DNA of 64,000 bases from Lingula anatina. Lineage: Eukaryota > Brachiopoda > Lingulata > Lingulida > Lingulidae. The notes beneath the pieces were generated by a model. It was not told where the DNA came from. It saw only the letters and a program-made list of their open reading frames with translations, and searched no databases. The stretch's first letter is position 1; each line of letters opens with the position of its first letter. The DNA is taken from assembly GCF_001039355.2 (NCBI RefSeq), contig NW_019774169.1, positions 536,416 through 600,415 of the forward strand, written 5' to 3'. A program made the translations under genes and the position numbers. Of the stretch, positions 38,101-52,823 are shown one piece after another.

Positions 38101-41100
38101 GAGAGACATGGGCCATTGCATTTTAAATGGAAATGTTTCCTCCCTCAGTCTGAAGCTACAGCAAGTCAGGCTCTATATTGATGCTGTAAAGTGAGAATCT
38201 TGGTAGCTAAATTCATCCCAAAAGTTTGGACAGAGTGAGATGTTTTGGCTACCTTTCTTCTTGGCACATCAAAAGAATGAAACGGATCGTAGAAGGGCTA
38301 TCAAAGGTCCCTCCGAACTTCACAACACCTGACCAGGTGTTTAACCTTCTGTACCATTTGGTCTATGAAAAAGGAATTTAATGCATGCCTTATTATCAGG
38401 GTTATTATTTATAACAGTTCTCTACTAATCTTCTTAGCAGCTCCTAATCCTGATTAGAAGAGGTTGTTGTTGCTTTTGCTCACTCTTGATTACATTCTTA
38501 CACATTCTCTGTGAAGCGAGGCATTGGTGTTAGCTTCAAATGTCAGTTCATATATTGTGTGTTGATCTGCTCCTGGCTTCATAGTTTTTACCGAATTAAC
38601 ACAGATTTGTCATTTGGATCAGAGTACACAACAATTTTAAAAGGAGTTCCCTGTGATGATTTTCATGAATTCATCTGTTAAATGAAGCTGTAAAATCTGG
38701 ATTGCAAAGAAGCCTGTTATTGAATGCTGCGCCCAAATGCATCTCTCCTCGACATAACCATTAAAATTAAATTCTAATTTACAATAGAATTAGCTTATGG
38801 GAAGATTGCAGACATTCATACAGTAGTGCTGTATGTACTGGCAGTGAGTCGTATTTTCAGGTGATTTGTAGTCGTGGAGCAGGTGTGTGCACCTGTCAAC
38901 CACATCTGTATGTCATGTGTCACAGCAAAGGCTGCAGTAGTTCCCCAGTTTCTTGTCATATGAATTCTGGCAAAAGTACAATGTCACTTGGACTATTAAG
39001 AGATGTTACACAGTAGTTCTTCAGGACTGGGTTTATTGATTTGTGTGTGCTGTACAGTATAGTCCATTAACCAGATGGAGATTTAACAGAAGTGTGGACA
39101 AGCTGTCACTTTGGTCACTCAGTTCTTTGATACAGTATTGAGCCTGTGCTCAGTGAACTACTTAGTTTAAAACAAATGAGAGGATTATAACACAAATTAT
39201 TGGCAAATCATTACACAATTGATTGAGTAAAATTTTTCGATAAGCCAAGGGAAGGGAAAGAAAATGTCCCCAAGCCCTGGTGGTGCCAAGGAGACTGGCT
39301 TAGAAGCCACATTATTGATAAAGTATGGATAATGTTCCACGGGCATTGACAGCATCACACACATGACTCTATTGCTGGTATTGACAAGTAACTTGTGTGT
39401 GCTTCAGGCTATTCCGTTAGCTGTGTATGAGGGAGACCAAGGAAGGGATCGAGGACAATATAAGGCCTTCAGAGATGGACATTGTTTTATTACTCTTGAT
39501 ACATTCTTTAGAAGAATAAAGTAAATGCATAGGTGTGTCATCCAACATGTAGACCAAAGGATTTTTTCCTAGTCAACTTGCTTAGGTTGTGGTTCCAGTC
39601 TAGTTGTCAAGTCTTATCTTAATAAGTCCCATCTCACAGGCTATGATTTCTAACCATCAGATTCCATGCTAATCCTTCTGTTGTTCCATCCACATTATCT
39701 GTACTATATAGGATGGTCAGAAATCACTTTTTTCTTTTAGACAGTGTTACACTGTCTTCTAAATCTGGACTGGAAATCGGCCTTTTTAAGAGGTGACCAG
39801 TTGGAAGAAAGATAAATGTTCCCTTCAGTCTCATAGCACCCTCAGACATGCTAAAGCATCACACAAAGCATTTATCGGACAGTTTTGGTGGTGATTAGGA
39901 AAAAAGATCATGTCTGGACTGGAAATTAAATTGCTTTGTGTTCAGTTTCTTCACTCACAACACACATCTCCGGATATATATTCTGCCGAGAAAGATACAC
40001 ATCTGACATTTGAACATGCTAAAGAATGAGCCCATAACATCCCTCATATTAAAAAAGAACATTGTTTTGCTTTCAGAACATTATTTCAGTGCCATTTGAA
40101 AGTGATTAGTCGCTAGGCTGCAAAAAAAGGTGAATAAAGGAAACAAAGAGTGCAGTGCTATATGAAATGAAGGAAGCAACACCATGTGTGGCCAGATATT
40201 ACTTTTCCACATTTTCATATGTCAGTTTGCTTGAGTGAATCCCATGTTAATTTTTTTTAAAGAAAAAAAGTTTTATATATGTTGGACTTTTTGAAGATTT
40301 AGTATGTTTTTGCACTTCTTGTGGATTTTAAATTGTATTTGTGTAATGTCTTGGTGAAGCAAATCGAAATTTCAAGCCTCTGTGTTCTTCATAGTTCTAT
40401 ATCTAAAGTGTAAAATGGTGAGACAATATTGTTTTGTAAAATATTAAACTAGTCAACTTGGTAGCCACCCAAGATAAGCAGCAAATAAGGTGCCTCTAAG
40501 GTAGGGACAATAAGTCTTTGTTATTGGCTGACATGGAAATGCCAGTGTTGTTGAGTTCAGGAAAGACCTGGTTAAAGATGCCATTTTAATTTCCTAAGAG
40601 TGTATTCCTTTTTATAAGACTGGATATGACACCCTGGAATACAGTGATAGAGTAGTGAAGTCTACAGTAAGTGGAAATGAATAGGTGCCCACAATTTCAG
40701 AATTAGGAATACAAGTTCCCCTCTCAAAAAGAAAATTGAACAAACAGATGTCTTTCTTTTTCCCAACAATCAGAGTTGAAATCAAACCTCTGCCTATTGG
40801 GGAACCCCAGCATCAACTGATAGATAGTTATCAGAATTAGTTACGAAAATCCATAATGTGAGTATTATCGCATAAGAGTTGGAAGATTGAAGGTGCATTT
40901 GTGATTTTTAGACACAGTGCCTCTTGTGAAAAGTATCCAGTAAAAAAGGAGAACATTTTTAATTAAAATTCCACATTTTTTATTAAGAAATTTTCTTAAT
41001 ATTTTGTACACATAATTTGTGGAATCATGGCAAGTGTGGAAAATTTCTACACCATAATAATTATGGTGATTTTTCCATTTTATAAGTTGTATAATTTTCA

Positions 41101-44100
41101 GTTAAACACAAAAACAATGTTTCTGACTCCAGTCTTACTCAAGTTTCTGAACTTTTGTTCCATTTCTTTTTCTGCATAATAAAACATTTGGGCAATAAAA
41201 CAAATCAGTTTTGTTCAGATTTAGTCAGTGATTACCATAATAAATCTTCCGTCTGCAATACATCATTTTTGCCAAAAATAGAAATCCTCTTCATGATTAA
41301 CTCGTGAAATGTGTAACTCGATTCTTTGACAGTAAACCCTCTGCTTCTGTTACTGAATATTGTCTCTAATTTCAATGTCATAACAGGGCTGGTATCCAAT
41401 TCTTACTTTGCCAAGGAAACCTACCTTGTCTTTGTTTTAGATTTCAAGAACTAGTTGACTGATAGCTTGTTTGGGTGACGGATGGGAAGCATATACTATG
41501 ATTGATGTATGGTTTGCATGCCAGGGAAGGAATATGGGACAGAAATATCATTTATCATCAAGGATGTCATGGAAATCAATTAACAGGTTCAGTGAAGAAA
41601 GCCACTTCTTCATCTTTATGCCATGATGGGGTGAGGTTTGACTGAGACCATGTAGTGGGAAAAAATAGAGGGTACTCAATATTTAAGTCAAAGTAAAACT
41701 TCTTGAATATAAACTCTTATAGATTATCTTTATATTAGAAAATAACACTAACAAATAACATGGGCCAGTCAAAGATTGTGATTGTCTGGCCTGGTCGTGT
41801 GTAGTCTGGATTGTAATTAATATCTAGACACAGTGACCAAGGTGTACAACCTGGAAAATGTCCAGCCTGAAGTCCTCCTTATAGCACATCTTAGTGGACA
41901 GGGAGTGTTCTAAATCACAGCTGATAACACCCTCTAGTAATAACACTTACACAGAAACCATCTTCAGCAAATGTTGGCAAATCAAAATAAGTAGACATTG
42001 ATGAGAAAAGATAGGCCAGCAATGGGTCATCTGGTGGTCAAGACTGACCAGGTTGCTGAGATGATCAGTGGTTGTTGATGAGCTGTGTTTTTGTTATCAG
42101 TGAAAAGACACTATGGAAAGATTTGACGGCTTGCTTTCTGCCTGTATAATGTTTCAACCAATTTCCTATAAAATCAATTTGATTGGCCTCGCCTAATAAA
42201 TAGGACTCTCCAAAAACAATAGCAGCTTTGAAGTGAAAGTTAAATGCAGATTTGTATTGAAAATGGAGAAAAGAGAAGAGATTCAAAACATGTTGTCTCA
42301 TAGATGAATCTCATAGATCAAGTCACTCTGAGAATTAACTTGCTGAAAGATGGTATAGAGAAGCTGTTTGCAAAAGAAAAGTGCATGGTTTTGATTGCAA
42401 GGTTTCAATTTCAGCTTTTGAGTTGGTAGCTTGAGCTCTTTAGTTAAATAATTTATTGTGATAGAAAATCTTATCTGTAAACCTTGTCAGACATTGGACT
42501 GCATTATTTTAGAAAAAAACTCCAGTGATCCCAATTTAAGTCAGATAGAACTACTGGTACTAAGAGAAAAAACACCAGTAATCTTTGCTTTACAAATTGT
42601 CAAGTTTGTAGCAAAAGAAGTATTTTAAGCCGTGACATTTGAGAGTTAATTCTGTGCAGGAAGTTGCACGTTTCCAGAAATATCAAGTTAAACCTGGAGG
42701 AGGAATCGAGTCCACTTTGGCATCTTATATATTTTATTTGATATTTGCTTTCAGAAGCAATCATAGTATATTTGCCTTGATGTCAAAGTATATCAGCATG
42801 CAGGGTATTTTCACTCCTCTAGGGGTCTGAGATGTTCAGGCAATGTTTCTGGATCAATTACTCAGTTTCTTCTGATGTTAAGCCTCGGTGTCATTAGTAG
42901 AGCCAACAGGCAGCTCATAGAGGATACTAAATTCCATTGATTTTTGTATATCTAAATGTCCCTGCACCCAAAGGCAGTTATAGGAATTATTAAATATACT
43001 TTCAAACGGAATAAAAATTCTGAAGCCATTAACCTGTGCACCAATGGTCAAATATCAGGGCATGGAAGTTGCTATGGGGTTCCTATTTAAACTTTAGCAT
43101 ATTTCTAGTGGTCAGAATGGTCAGCATTAACCGGTTCTGGACTATAAGGTTAGATTAAGAGGTACTCGGCACGCAAATTTTACTCCCAAGTGCAACATTA
43201 ATGCACCACGTGTATTTTGGAATAGGAAGGAGTTATCTTGTAACCCCCTAGCCTGAGATCATTAAAACTAATGAGAAAGGAGGTGGGAGACATGGAGTGG
43301 TTGGAATTTATTGATCCCCTTCAAAAACTTTGGAATTGTATGCATATTGTATGAATTGGGAATAAAAAATGACTTTCCAAAAAAAAGAGCAGTTGTGTAA
43401 TTCATCTTTTTGACAACATTAGAGATTTCCTTAGCTGTCATTTCCTAACTGATTGGCAATCCTGTTCTCAAATGTCCAAAATTGTTTCTTCAGCCAAACT
43501 AACAATGAAAAAAAAAATTTTTTTTAATTGTCCTGACAAAATTTTATCACATGAAGACAAATAGTAGGATTAAAATGCATTATTTTTCTAAAGTGACAAA
43601 GAAAAAACTTTTNTTCTATAAAATGGCAGCTGTTGTTACAGGTAGTGCGCTATTGGGTATTGCCTCCTCTGAATATAAAGTATTAAGACAACTACGAAAT
43701 GTAAACAAACTGTACATCTTTAGAACTTTTTAATAAAAAAACTCCACGTGTGCCATTGCTTATCCAATATGGCGGATCTACTTGACGACGATGTGGCGTC
43801 CGCGAGAATGCACGAGAAATCACGCTATTCGCTAAACACGGGTTAGGTACAATGGGGATTAAAATTAAGCCCGGCTATCAAAACAACTTAAGGGGAACAA
43901 TAGAGCAATGTTTACCCGTACGAACGTCTGGTCAAAGGGAAAATGCCGCTGTCCAATCTTTCTGTTTATTAGATCTTAGTTACAATCAAGAGTGGCTGTC
44001 AAAGTAGATTGTAACTGAAACAGTAAGACTTGCTAACCTTTCTTGGTATCCTACACCCTTATACTAGTTAACAGATTTAATTATGATGTTACTGGGTCTA

Positions 44101-47100
44101 AATAATATTTTAAGGATTATTTGTATAAAAAATATATCAACTGAATCATGACCAAAGGATTGCTTCTGTTTAAACATCTGTCATAACTGATTATCATGTT
44201 TTCTGCTTGTGGTAAAATTAATCAATGGTTTTTTCCTCGTGGTAATGACAGTGGGTAAGACCTTAGTTTACTGCAACTCTATGAGCACATCTCAGCTGTT
44301 CTGTAGAGGAAGAGAAATGAGTTTGCCCTGAAAGACTCAAGGCCGTAGAGATATCTGAACAAATGTAAGTTTTATTGCCAAGAGCTTGGCGTCAAATGTC
44401 TGTTCTGCAGGCACCTCTACACATGCTAGATGACAAAGATTTCTCATTTCATCAGTGTTCTGTAAATTGGATCTCTGCTCTTACCCAGGTACAAGATAAT
44501 ATCATCCATCATAAGAGTTGTACTTTGGGTGTATTGTGCATTTAAGTTTTTTAAGGTTGTTGGTCTAATACTTTGTGTAGGCTGTCTTAAAATCACGAGT
44601 TATACAGACTTTGACAGAGGCCAAGGAAGATTTATGTAAGTTCAAAATTCCAAATTCCCTCCTTACTTGAACTGTGATTTTAAGAAAATTGCTCATTTAC
44701 AGAATATTCTTCTGGCATCTCTGAGGATTTGAAAGAAAACATTCTACAAATGTCAGAACTCCTTCTTTCATGTTTTACTGATTTGATCTTCTTGCGGCCC
44801 TGGTGTATCCGTCCATTGCATTTGTTCTGGAAAAATATTATTCCTCCATTAGGAGTGGATCAAGGGGGCTGACGAGCTCCTGGGATGTGCAGGATGGAGA
44901 TCTTCATTGCTGAACATTCTTCCTCCTGTTTGTACAAGAAATCTCAGAGAGCTTGCAAAAACATGTACTTAGAATCCTGCATGCTGAACAGATAGGTTGT
45001 CTGTCAGTTTATCAAGATGATCACTCATTTTCATTCCCAACAGCAAGCCCATGTTCAGTTTGGATCTATAAAATTTGCTTCACAAATTTCTCATTTTGTT
45101 TAACAGTGGCTTAATCCATGCTGTAAGCCTACACATGTATACAAATAATGGGATCACTTTCCTTTTCCTTCAGAAAATTGACACATTTCTTCAGTGAAAA
45201 GTTTTGCTTTAAGCACTTTGCAGTTGTTATTTTTTTCACTGTACGACATGTTTATTTTGGTCTGGATGGCGGAAAATGATGTAGCCGTTGGTGCAGACAG
45301 TATGCTCACAGATCAATCAAGTGTCTCCTTGGTTGAAAAGAGAATACCTGAAGGTGTTGTCAGAAGAGAAAGTTCCCAAAAGAAAAAAAATGTTTCCACA
45401 AGTTTTTAATTAAGACTGGGCTTTATTTGGTTAACTAGCGCCTGTTTGCTTATAGATTTACACAGTGACATGTGACATAATGAAGCGCAGATATCATCTA
45501 CATGATTTCATCTCCCTTTACCACTCTCCAACATGTGTGTGCACACATACACACACCTGTCTTGCTTATAAATATGAATTGTGCACTGTGGACAATAAAA
45601 AAGGAAGTTGAGTTCTACTCTTCAAATAACAACTCTTATGACATGTATATTTTCAAACTTAGAAATGAAAAGGGTGTTGTTTATATCTCTTCTTCATTGT
45701 AAAAATATTATCTACACAAGAAGCATCCCATAATGTTTTCTTAGTAGTTACCTCCAATCACTCTGTCTACTTAATCTGTGTTTTCTCAGGTAGGGAGGCC
45801 CCCATTCAATCTTTGCCCTATCTGGCTAGTGTTTAGAAGAAAGGCAAATGGCATAGGAAAACCAATTTGACATTAATGCCCCTTTCCTACAGTATAGGTG
45901 CAATTCCTTTAGCAGTGCTGGTAGTTTATTGCTAACTTTACTCCACTTTATTGCCTCTTTGGAAGTACGGATTTAATTAATTCCTTTGATTAGTGTCGCC
46001 CTCCTGACCTTATTGGTGCCTTTGGATGGAAACCTGCTTTTGATAGAAAAAATAAGAAAAGGAAGGGAGCGACAATGCCGACTTTAACAGAGGATGTTTT
46101 GTCAAAGAGTGATTTACTTGCTCACGTAATTCTTTTCTTTAGGTGAAAAATGCGACAAAATACTTCGATGGCTCTCAGAAGGTATTCAGTGAGGAGAGCA
46201 TGTATGAAAAAGAGGGAACAGCAGTCATTAACTCAGCATTCACTTTAGAAAATTTCGATCTAGAGCTTTGCTCTGATCTATTGATGATTGTGGGGGATTA
46301 TTGAAACTTCACGGTTTAAAGCATGTCTATGCTTATGTGTTGAATATGATAAGTATTTTCACATTGACAACTTGATCCAGAGATAATTGAGTTGGGTATG
46401 GCATTTTTGCAATTATATCGGTGGCTTTGAAGCTCTCAGGCAATTTTTAAATTAGTTCACTGATAGAAGGGGCACATGAATCCATGCTTGTTTCTTCTTG
46501 TCTACTTTTTCTTCATGGGAAAGTGATTCATTTCCATTTGCTCATCATTTCACTTTTATAACAGTAGCAGTCTTTTTCTGGGGTAAATATTTACTGTATT
46601 CTAGTACTAAATAAGAAGAAGACACTTTTAAATTGGAAGTGAAGTGGAGTGGCCTGTCATACCCTCTTAAGCCTTATAAAGATGTTAGAAAGAAGATAAA
46701 GGATACTTCAGAAATTTATCTAAATAGAAAAATTCTTTGAATTTAAGTTGAAGGGTCCTGCCATAGGCATCTCAAGTGTTAGTTACTTCTAAAATATGAA
46801 AAATGAAAAGGTTTGGCAAAAGTAGTATCATAAGGCCATCAGTGTAAGAAGTAATATAGTTGGCCTGTCTATTTCGATTTGCTGGTGTATTTGAATCCTG
46901 TTACATATTCTAAATTTACCCCACTGGGCATCATTAAAGTTATTCAAATCTCATGGCTCAAGTCTTTATGTAAATGCAAAACTCCAGAATTTCCTCATTT
47001 ATTTCAGATTTTTTTGATAAATGTATGGTGGATGCATATCTTGTCAGTTATCAGTCAGGTCTTCTGATAAGATTCTTTTCCTGTTAAAGTCAGGATACAT

Positions 47101-50100
47101 ATAATGGTAAAATGAGCACAGGGTCAGACCTTGTATCTACAAAATCATGTTAAGTGACTTAATACAGTGTCCGATGTGTGTATAAAAATCTTGCACTGAA
47201 TCATGAGTAAAAGACATCTCGGTTAAAATATTTTTTTTTATGCCAAAAGGCATTGTTGATCCAGACAAAGGCAAGCTACATGAACAGACATGTACGTATT
47301 ACACCCTCTCATATATTTTATACATTCACTATGCGTGGTATGCCTTAATTTGCTTGTTTTCTGACAAGTCGGAATTCTAGTTAGTACTCTACTTTTTGGT
47401 TAATTGTCTGGTCCAGTGAGTTTAAAACAACACCCAAGGTCACAAGTACAGAATTAGTACTTACACCATAACCGTTTATCACATTTGGGTAATAACAGAA
47501 ATCTTGGGTAGCTATAAAAAGTATAAAACTAGGGTATTAAGGACAGTTTGCGCATAAAGCACATGTCTTATTAGGATCGTTAAAACCACTCATAAAAGAA
47601 GTAGGGGAACCCAGAGGCTTGTTATTTTGACTAGTTGATTTCTAAGTGCAAAAGCAAGCTGACAAAGATTTTTTTCCCATTCTGTTATTGATGTTATTCA
47701 TCTTGGGAGTTGGTTTCATATAGAACCAGGTTAATCCTTCTCTTGTTACAATAGTATACTTGTCATGGTGTGGGACCTGCTTACAAGCTCACAGTTCGAT
47801 ATTCGTTGTCCATGATTCTTCTTATTGAATTAGTAAAGGAAAACCTCAGAGCAGATGTGCCTCATTATCGGAGATGAATTTGATTACGGCTTTTATGTGC
47901 AATTTTAGACTTAAAGACCCTCTTTTATTTGAAGCTAAATCATTATTGTGGAAAACTTGGAAGTGTTTTGATTCCCTTTTCACTGGTGCTTCTGGCATGG
48001 CTCAGTGAAATGTGTGTGGGACCATGCTGTACATAGAGCTGACAACACTGATATTGTCCAACATTTTTGCCCCGAGAAAAATGGATTAAACCTCCTATGA
48101 TTTTGTACCTGTATGTGCTCTCTTAACTAGTGGGCAGGGTGAATACAATTATATAACTTAACAAGTGAAATTCTTTGCTCTCGAGAAACGGTATTTGTTT
48201 TGTTTATTAATTACTCTTACGTAAGTCCCCAAGTAAAGAGTAATAGTCACAGGCTGGCATTTGTGTAATTTTGCCTTGAGTGTCCTTTTTTTCTTTTCCG
48301 TGAGGCAAATTTTCTGGATGCACTTATCTCGTATTAAAGCTTCATTGCTTGAAGTGCTTGCTTGGTGTGTGTGAAGCATGGCCAGACAGATATTATTGCA
48401 AGTTTCCCATGTGAGTTGACTTGTATGTTACAGAGTAGTACTGTGCCTATAGTAATACCACCTTCAGGTCTCATAAACATCATTAGTCACTCTCTTGAAC
48501 TTATTGAGGAACGTCTTTGTAATAGGGAAGAAATTTTGGGGCAGCATTGTGGTGTATGAGAAAAAAGTGTTCTAGGCTAGGCTGGTACCCAGCTGTGGGT
48601 TAAGATGAGGTGCACTGGAGGGCCAGGTTAACACTGCTGTTTAGGTGACACCAGACACTGCTAATTATGGTAGACCAGGCTTTCCTAATCTAGAACTAAC
48701 CTGGCATAATATGCGGTAAAGTTATTTGCGCAGACGTCTTCTCCATCTTCCCCACCTGCTCCTGAAGTTCTCTGTTATTACAAACAAAGAACACTTGAAT
48801 AGATTGCAGTACTTCTAGGGTTTTGGTCCTTTCAGTATTTGAACCTCATGCAGGGATATAGTCTAATTTAAAGTCAGCATCATCTGTCTTCTGCTGGGCT
48901 TAATTGAAACGGAGAAAAAAACAGGTCCTTGTTTTGTGGTGAGGTTGTTTGAAAATCCATTTCTTTGAAGTGGTTGAATGAAAGGTGATTTTGGCCCATT
49001 TAATGTGACGTACTTGCATGTCATTTTGTTTCACCTTGTATTGATGGATTGTTTTACCAATCCTCAATCATGTACTGTCTCCTCTCATGGACTCCTTTTT
49101 TTTCTATTTTCAGTATGCCAATTTTGTTCTTATCTTTGAAGCTTGAGACAGACTGGGCCTTTTTTATGGAGAGTGACGTATTACTATATACAACACTGTT
49201 CCCATAGATTGTATTTCCCTCTTCAACTTCATGGTCTGCTAAGAGTAAATTATGTGAGGCTGTCCATTGTTTGCAGGCATGAGAGGTCAGAACAGGGTCA
49301 AGTGGGTTTGATTGTCACCAAGTATTATTTTCAGTTATAACCTCAGTACTCCCATTCTAATGTAGAAAATATATGTGCTGTACGTCCCTCATCCTCACAA
49401 CAGGGACAGTTGCGTTATTGCACATTCTCGGCTGGGTTTCTGCAAAGACATTGAAAGAAAATACAAATATCTTTTCAGGTGGTTTTTAATGAAATATAAA
49501 GTGTGCCTGCTGGATGCTTCTTTATATTGTCTTGTTTAAGGATTGGTCTTCATTGTTAAACATCTGCTTACCCTTGCTTTAGTATCTTCAATACTGTTGT
49601 ACTTGGCGTAGGAGATCTATGGCACTAGTTTTCTCTGGGGGCATTCTTGAGGGACTTAATATAAGGATGATTTTGACAGCCTGCCATATTCCATAGTGGA
49701 TGGATAATTATGGCTGACATGCAGTTATCATTTAGAACACAGAGTTATTTCACTGTTCAGAGATATTTACTGAAATCTTGGGTTTTCAGAAGTGGAGTTA
49801 AATAATAATTAAATATGGGTCAAATTGGAATGGTAGAAGAACAATAATCACAATAGCACTGACTGAGTAGCACCTTGTTTATTTTCTGTTCATGTAAATA
49901 ATGTGCTTTATTCCTACTTACCTGTATGCATCCATGTGCAACCTAGAAATTGAACATCTAAGGTGTAAACATGGCCTATGTAGCCGACTGTCTTTTATAA
50001 AAAATCTTGAAAGAGATTGATGAACTGCCTTTTTGTAAGATGATAATAAGGAATATGATATGTAAACCTTGCCTGGTTATCGCATTTTGCAATAGAGGAA

Positions 50101-52768
50101 GGAAGAGCTAACTTGCTTTATGCTACTCTGATCTCCATCTCGCTGTCTTTCAATTTGAAAAAAATGTAGCGTGCGATGAGGTGCTAATGGAAAATGTCAT
50201 TTTCAATGTTGTATTAAGAAATAATGAATGAAAATCCTGTTCAGAAATGCCAGATACATGCAACAGAATGTACTATGACAGGAAAACTATGTGCTGGGAT
50301 GTAGCCATATTTTTATGACAGATATGAAAATGTAGTAAAAGTGATAGCTGATAAGTGTTGTTATATTTCATTCATAAGAGAAAATAAAAGCAATTGCATG
50401 CCAAAAACAAGAAAACATAGATGAGCTAGAGGAAGTATAATGATAAACTTGGGTTGAAGCACAACCAGTAATAAATATATTCCTTTTGATTGTTATATCT
50501 ATATATTGTGTTTCACATGTTGCATTTTAGGTTACATATGTGATAGTATAATTTTTTTGATTCAACAATGGTGAATCCTTAACATTTCAGGCCAAGAAAC
50601 CCACACATTTAGTAGCTTCCACTTCACAGTAGAACCCTCCAATATCATAGCATACAAGGGTTACCCAGCACTTTTAAACTGTTCAGCAGAAAACAGTGGG
50701 AATACACCGCGCACTCAGTGGATCAGGGATGGTGTATATATGTCCTTAAATGGAGACTCAAGGAGGTAAAATAATTCCTTTTACAAAACCCAATAGTTTT
50801 TGTGAAAAACTAAAAAATTGAAAAATTTTCCCCGAAGTATATCATATATTATGAAAAAAAGAAAAAATCTTCAGTTGTGTGACTTGATGCTGTATTGATT
50901 CTTTGTACGTAGGTGAAAGCCCCTTTGTGTCCTTTCTCTTTATTGTTCCAGTTTGAATAATAGATACACATATTGTCAAAAATATCAGTTAGATAATGCA
51001 ATTAGATAGTAATTTCTCATTTTGTTTCATTTCAGATATAAATTAAATAACGGGTCATTATATTTCTCGTCCATTGAGCACACGCGTTCATCACGACCAG
51101 ATGAGGGTGTATATAAGTGTGTGGCCACAGTCATGGGCCTTGGAACACTAGTCAGTAGGGCAGCCAAGCTACAAGTAGGATGTAAGTATACTGGTGGAGT
51201 GCACAAACACACATACGGTTCGTAGATACAGAAATGCATGCATGCGCCCGTGTGTGAGTAAGCACACACGCATGCATGCACAGAGAAAGAGAGAGAGATG
51301 TATAGGTTACAAAGGCCATTAAATTTGTCCTCCCACAGCAGATGTTAGGGAGCATTAAGACCACTTCACCTTAATGTCAGGTATGACTACAGGCAGTGAT
51401 AATAATCCACTTGGGATATAATGTCAGTTATTAATGGGCTTGATTATCATATTCCACTTGCGTTAGATGAGATTGTTATCAAGGCAGTCATGAAATGGCT
51501 TGGGCATGAATTTAGCTTTGTAAGATCCATATCTTTATTTATAACATGCTGTAATTGGATGTAATGAGAGGAATAGAAAATTTGCTCTACTTGGAATTAT
51601 GAGTCATTTGTTATAAATGGGAATTAATCTTTTGCAATTTTTTTTAAAATTTCAATGTATTAGTATAAGCAGCATGAACAGAACACCATTTACAAAACGC
51701 TAGGATAGATTATTATATATTATTGGATACAGATATCTGACTGAAGATATTTTCAACTTCCCCACTCACTCTCTGTATTTGACACTATAATATTAAATAT
51801 GCTATAATATTAAATATGCTTGAAAGATTTAAGAGATATTTTCTTATTCTTAAAGGTTTTTTTTTCTTTACAATTGACTGAAATTTGCTTTTTTATGTTT
51901 TTCAGATTTTAACAGAGACTTTAAAGAGGAACCAAAAAATGTAAATGTGCATTTAGGAGACAATGCAGTGTTCACTTGTGCTGTAGACTCTATACCTAGA
52001 GCCAGTATTGTGTGGTTTAAAGGGAGTACAGAACTTTCAGATTCCCCTGGTGGGACATTAAGAATTTATCCAGATGGAATACTGGAAATTCAGGATGTCA
52101 AATTCTCAGACTTGGGACAATATCATTGTAAATCTGAGTACAGCGAGCCTGGGAGATCACGGCCGCAAGTGTCAACCAGTGCTGTTGCCAGCTTGACCCA
52201 GAATGCCGATACATGTAAGTTAGTTCTACCTCACTGCATCTTGTTCTATATGGCACAGAGTAATCATCCATGTAAAAGCTAGAATTCCAAAGAAGTGGTT
52301 TTTTTCTGTGTGACTGCATGCCGTGGGGGGTGGTGTCTTGTAACAATTTTTATTTCATCTCGTATCATAAAATTTTGAGCTTACTCGCTGTTGGACATTG
52401 TGTTACTGCTTTAAATAATGAGTGTGGGATGACCCAGGACTTGTATGGTTTTCAGTTTTTATTGTTTCATTGTCATGCTGGGAGGATAACCCGTGAGAGG
52501 TGTGCCTATAGGAAATGAAATTGGTTACATGGCGTGAGCTGAATCTCAGGCCACTAATAAATCCTCACCGTTGCTGTCACCTTTGATAATTTTCGATATG
52601 TTTTACTAGCTCTTGTCAGCTTTGGATACTAACACTATTTATTAATGTAAGAATGGTGTGGCGAAACAACTAACAGAAGTTGCCGTGGAAGATTACTATG
52701 CAAGTAGTAATGGAAGTCTGCTGTCTTTATCTTAAAGCCATTGCAATTTGTTGGTAATTAGAAAAGAC

Positions 52769-52823
<55 letters not shown>

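Larger units (their letters stand above)
29130..50590 (+). other. Neogenin intron 1 (21.5 kb)
   Basis: AT-rich and non-coding. It contains a T24 run (29792-29815), two 19-bp palindromes (40982-41068), an N at 43613 and a CpG-rich ATG segment at 43769-43846. No exon with a plausible domain was found on either strand. Long first introns often carry enhancers, but none can be identified from sequence alone. Confidence 0.7.

Noticed and set aside
45194-45409. 71-codon + strand ORF in intron 1
   Set aside because: No family resemblance and no splice connection in phase with neighbouring exons.
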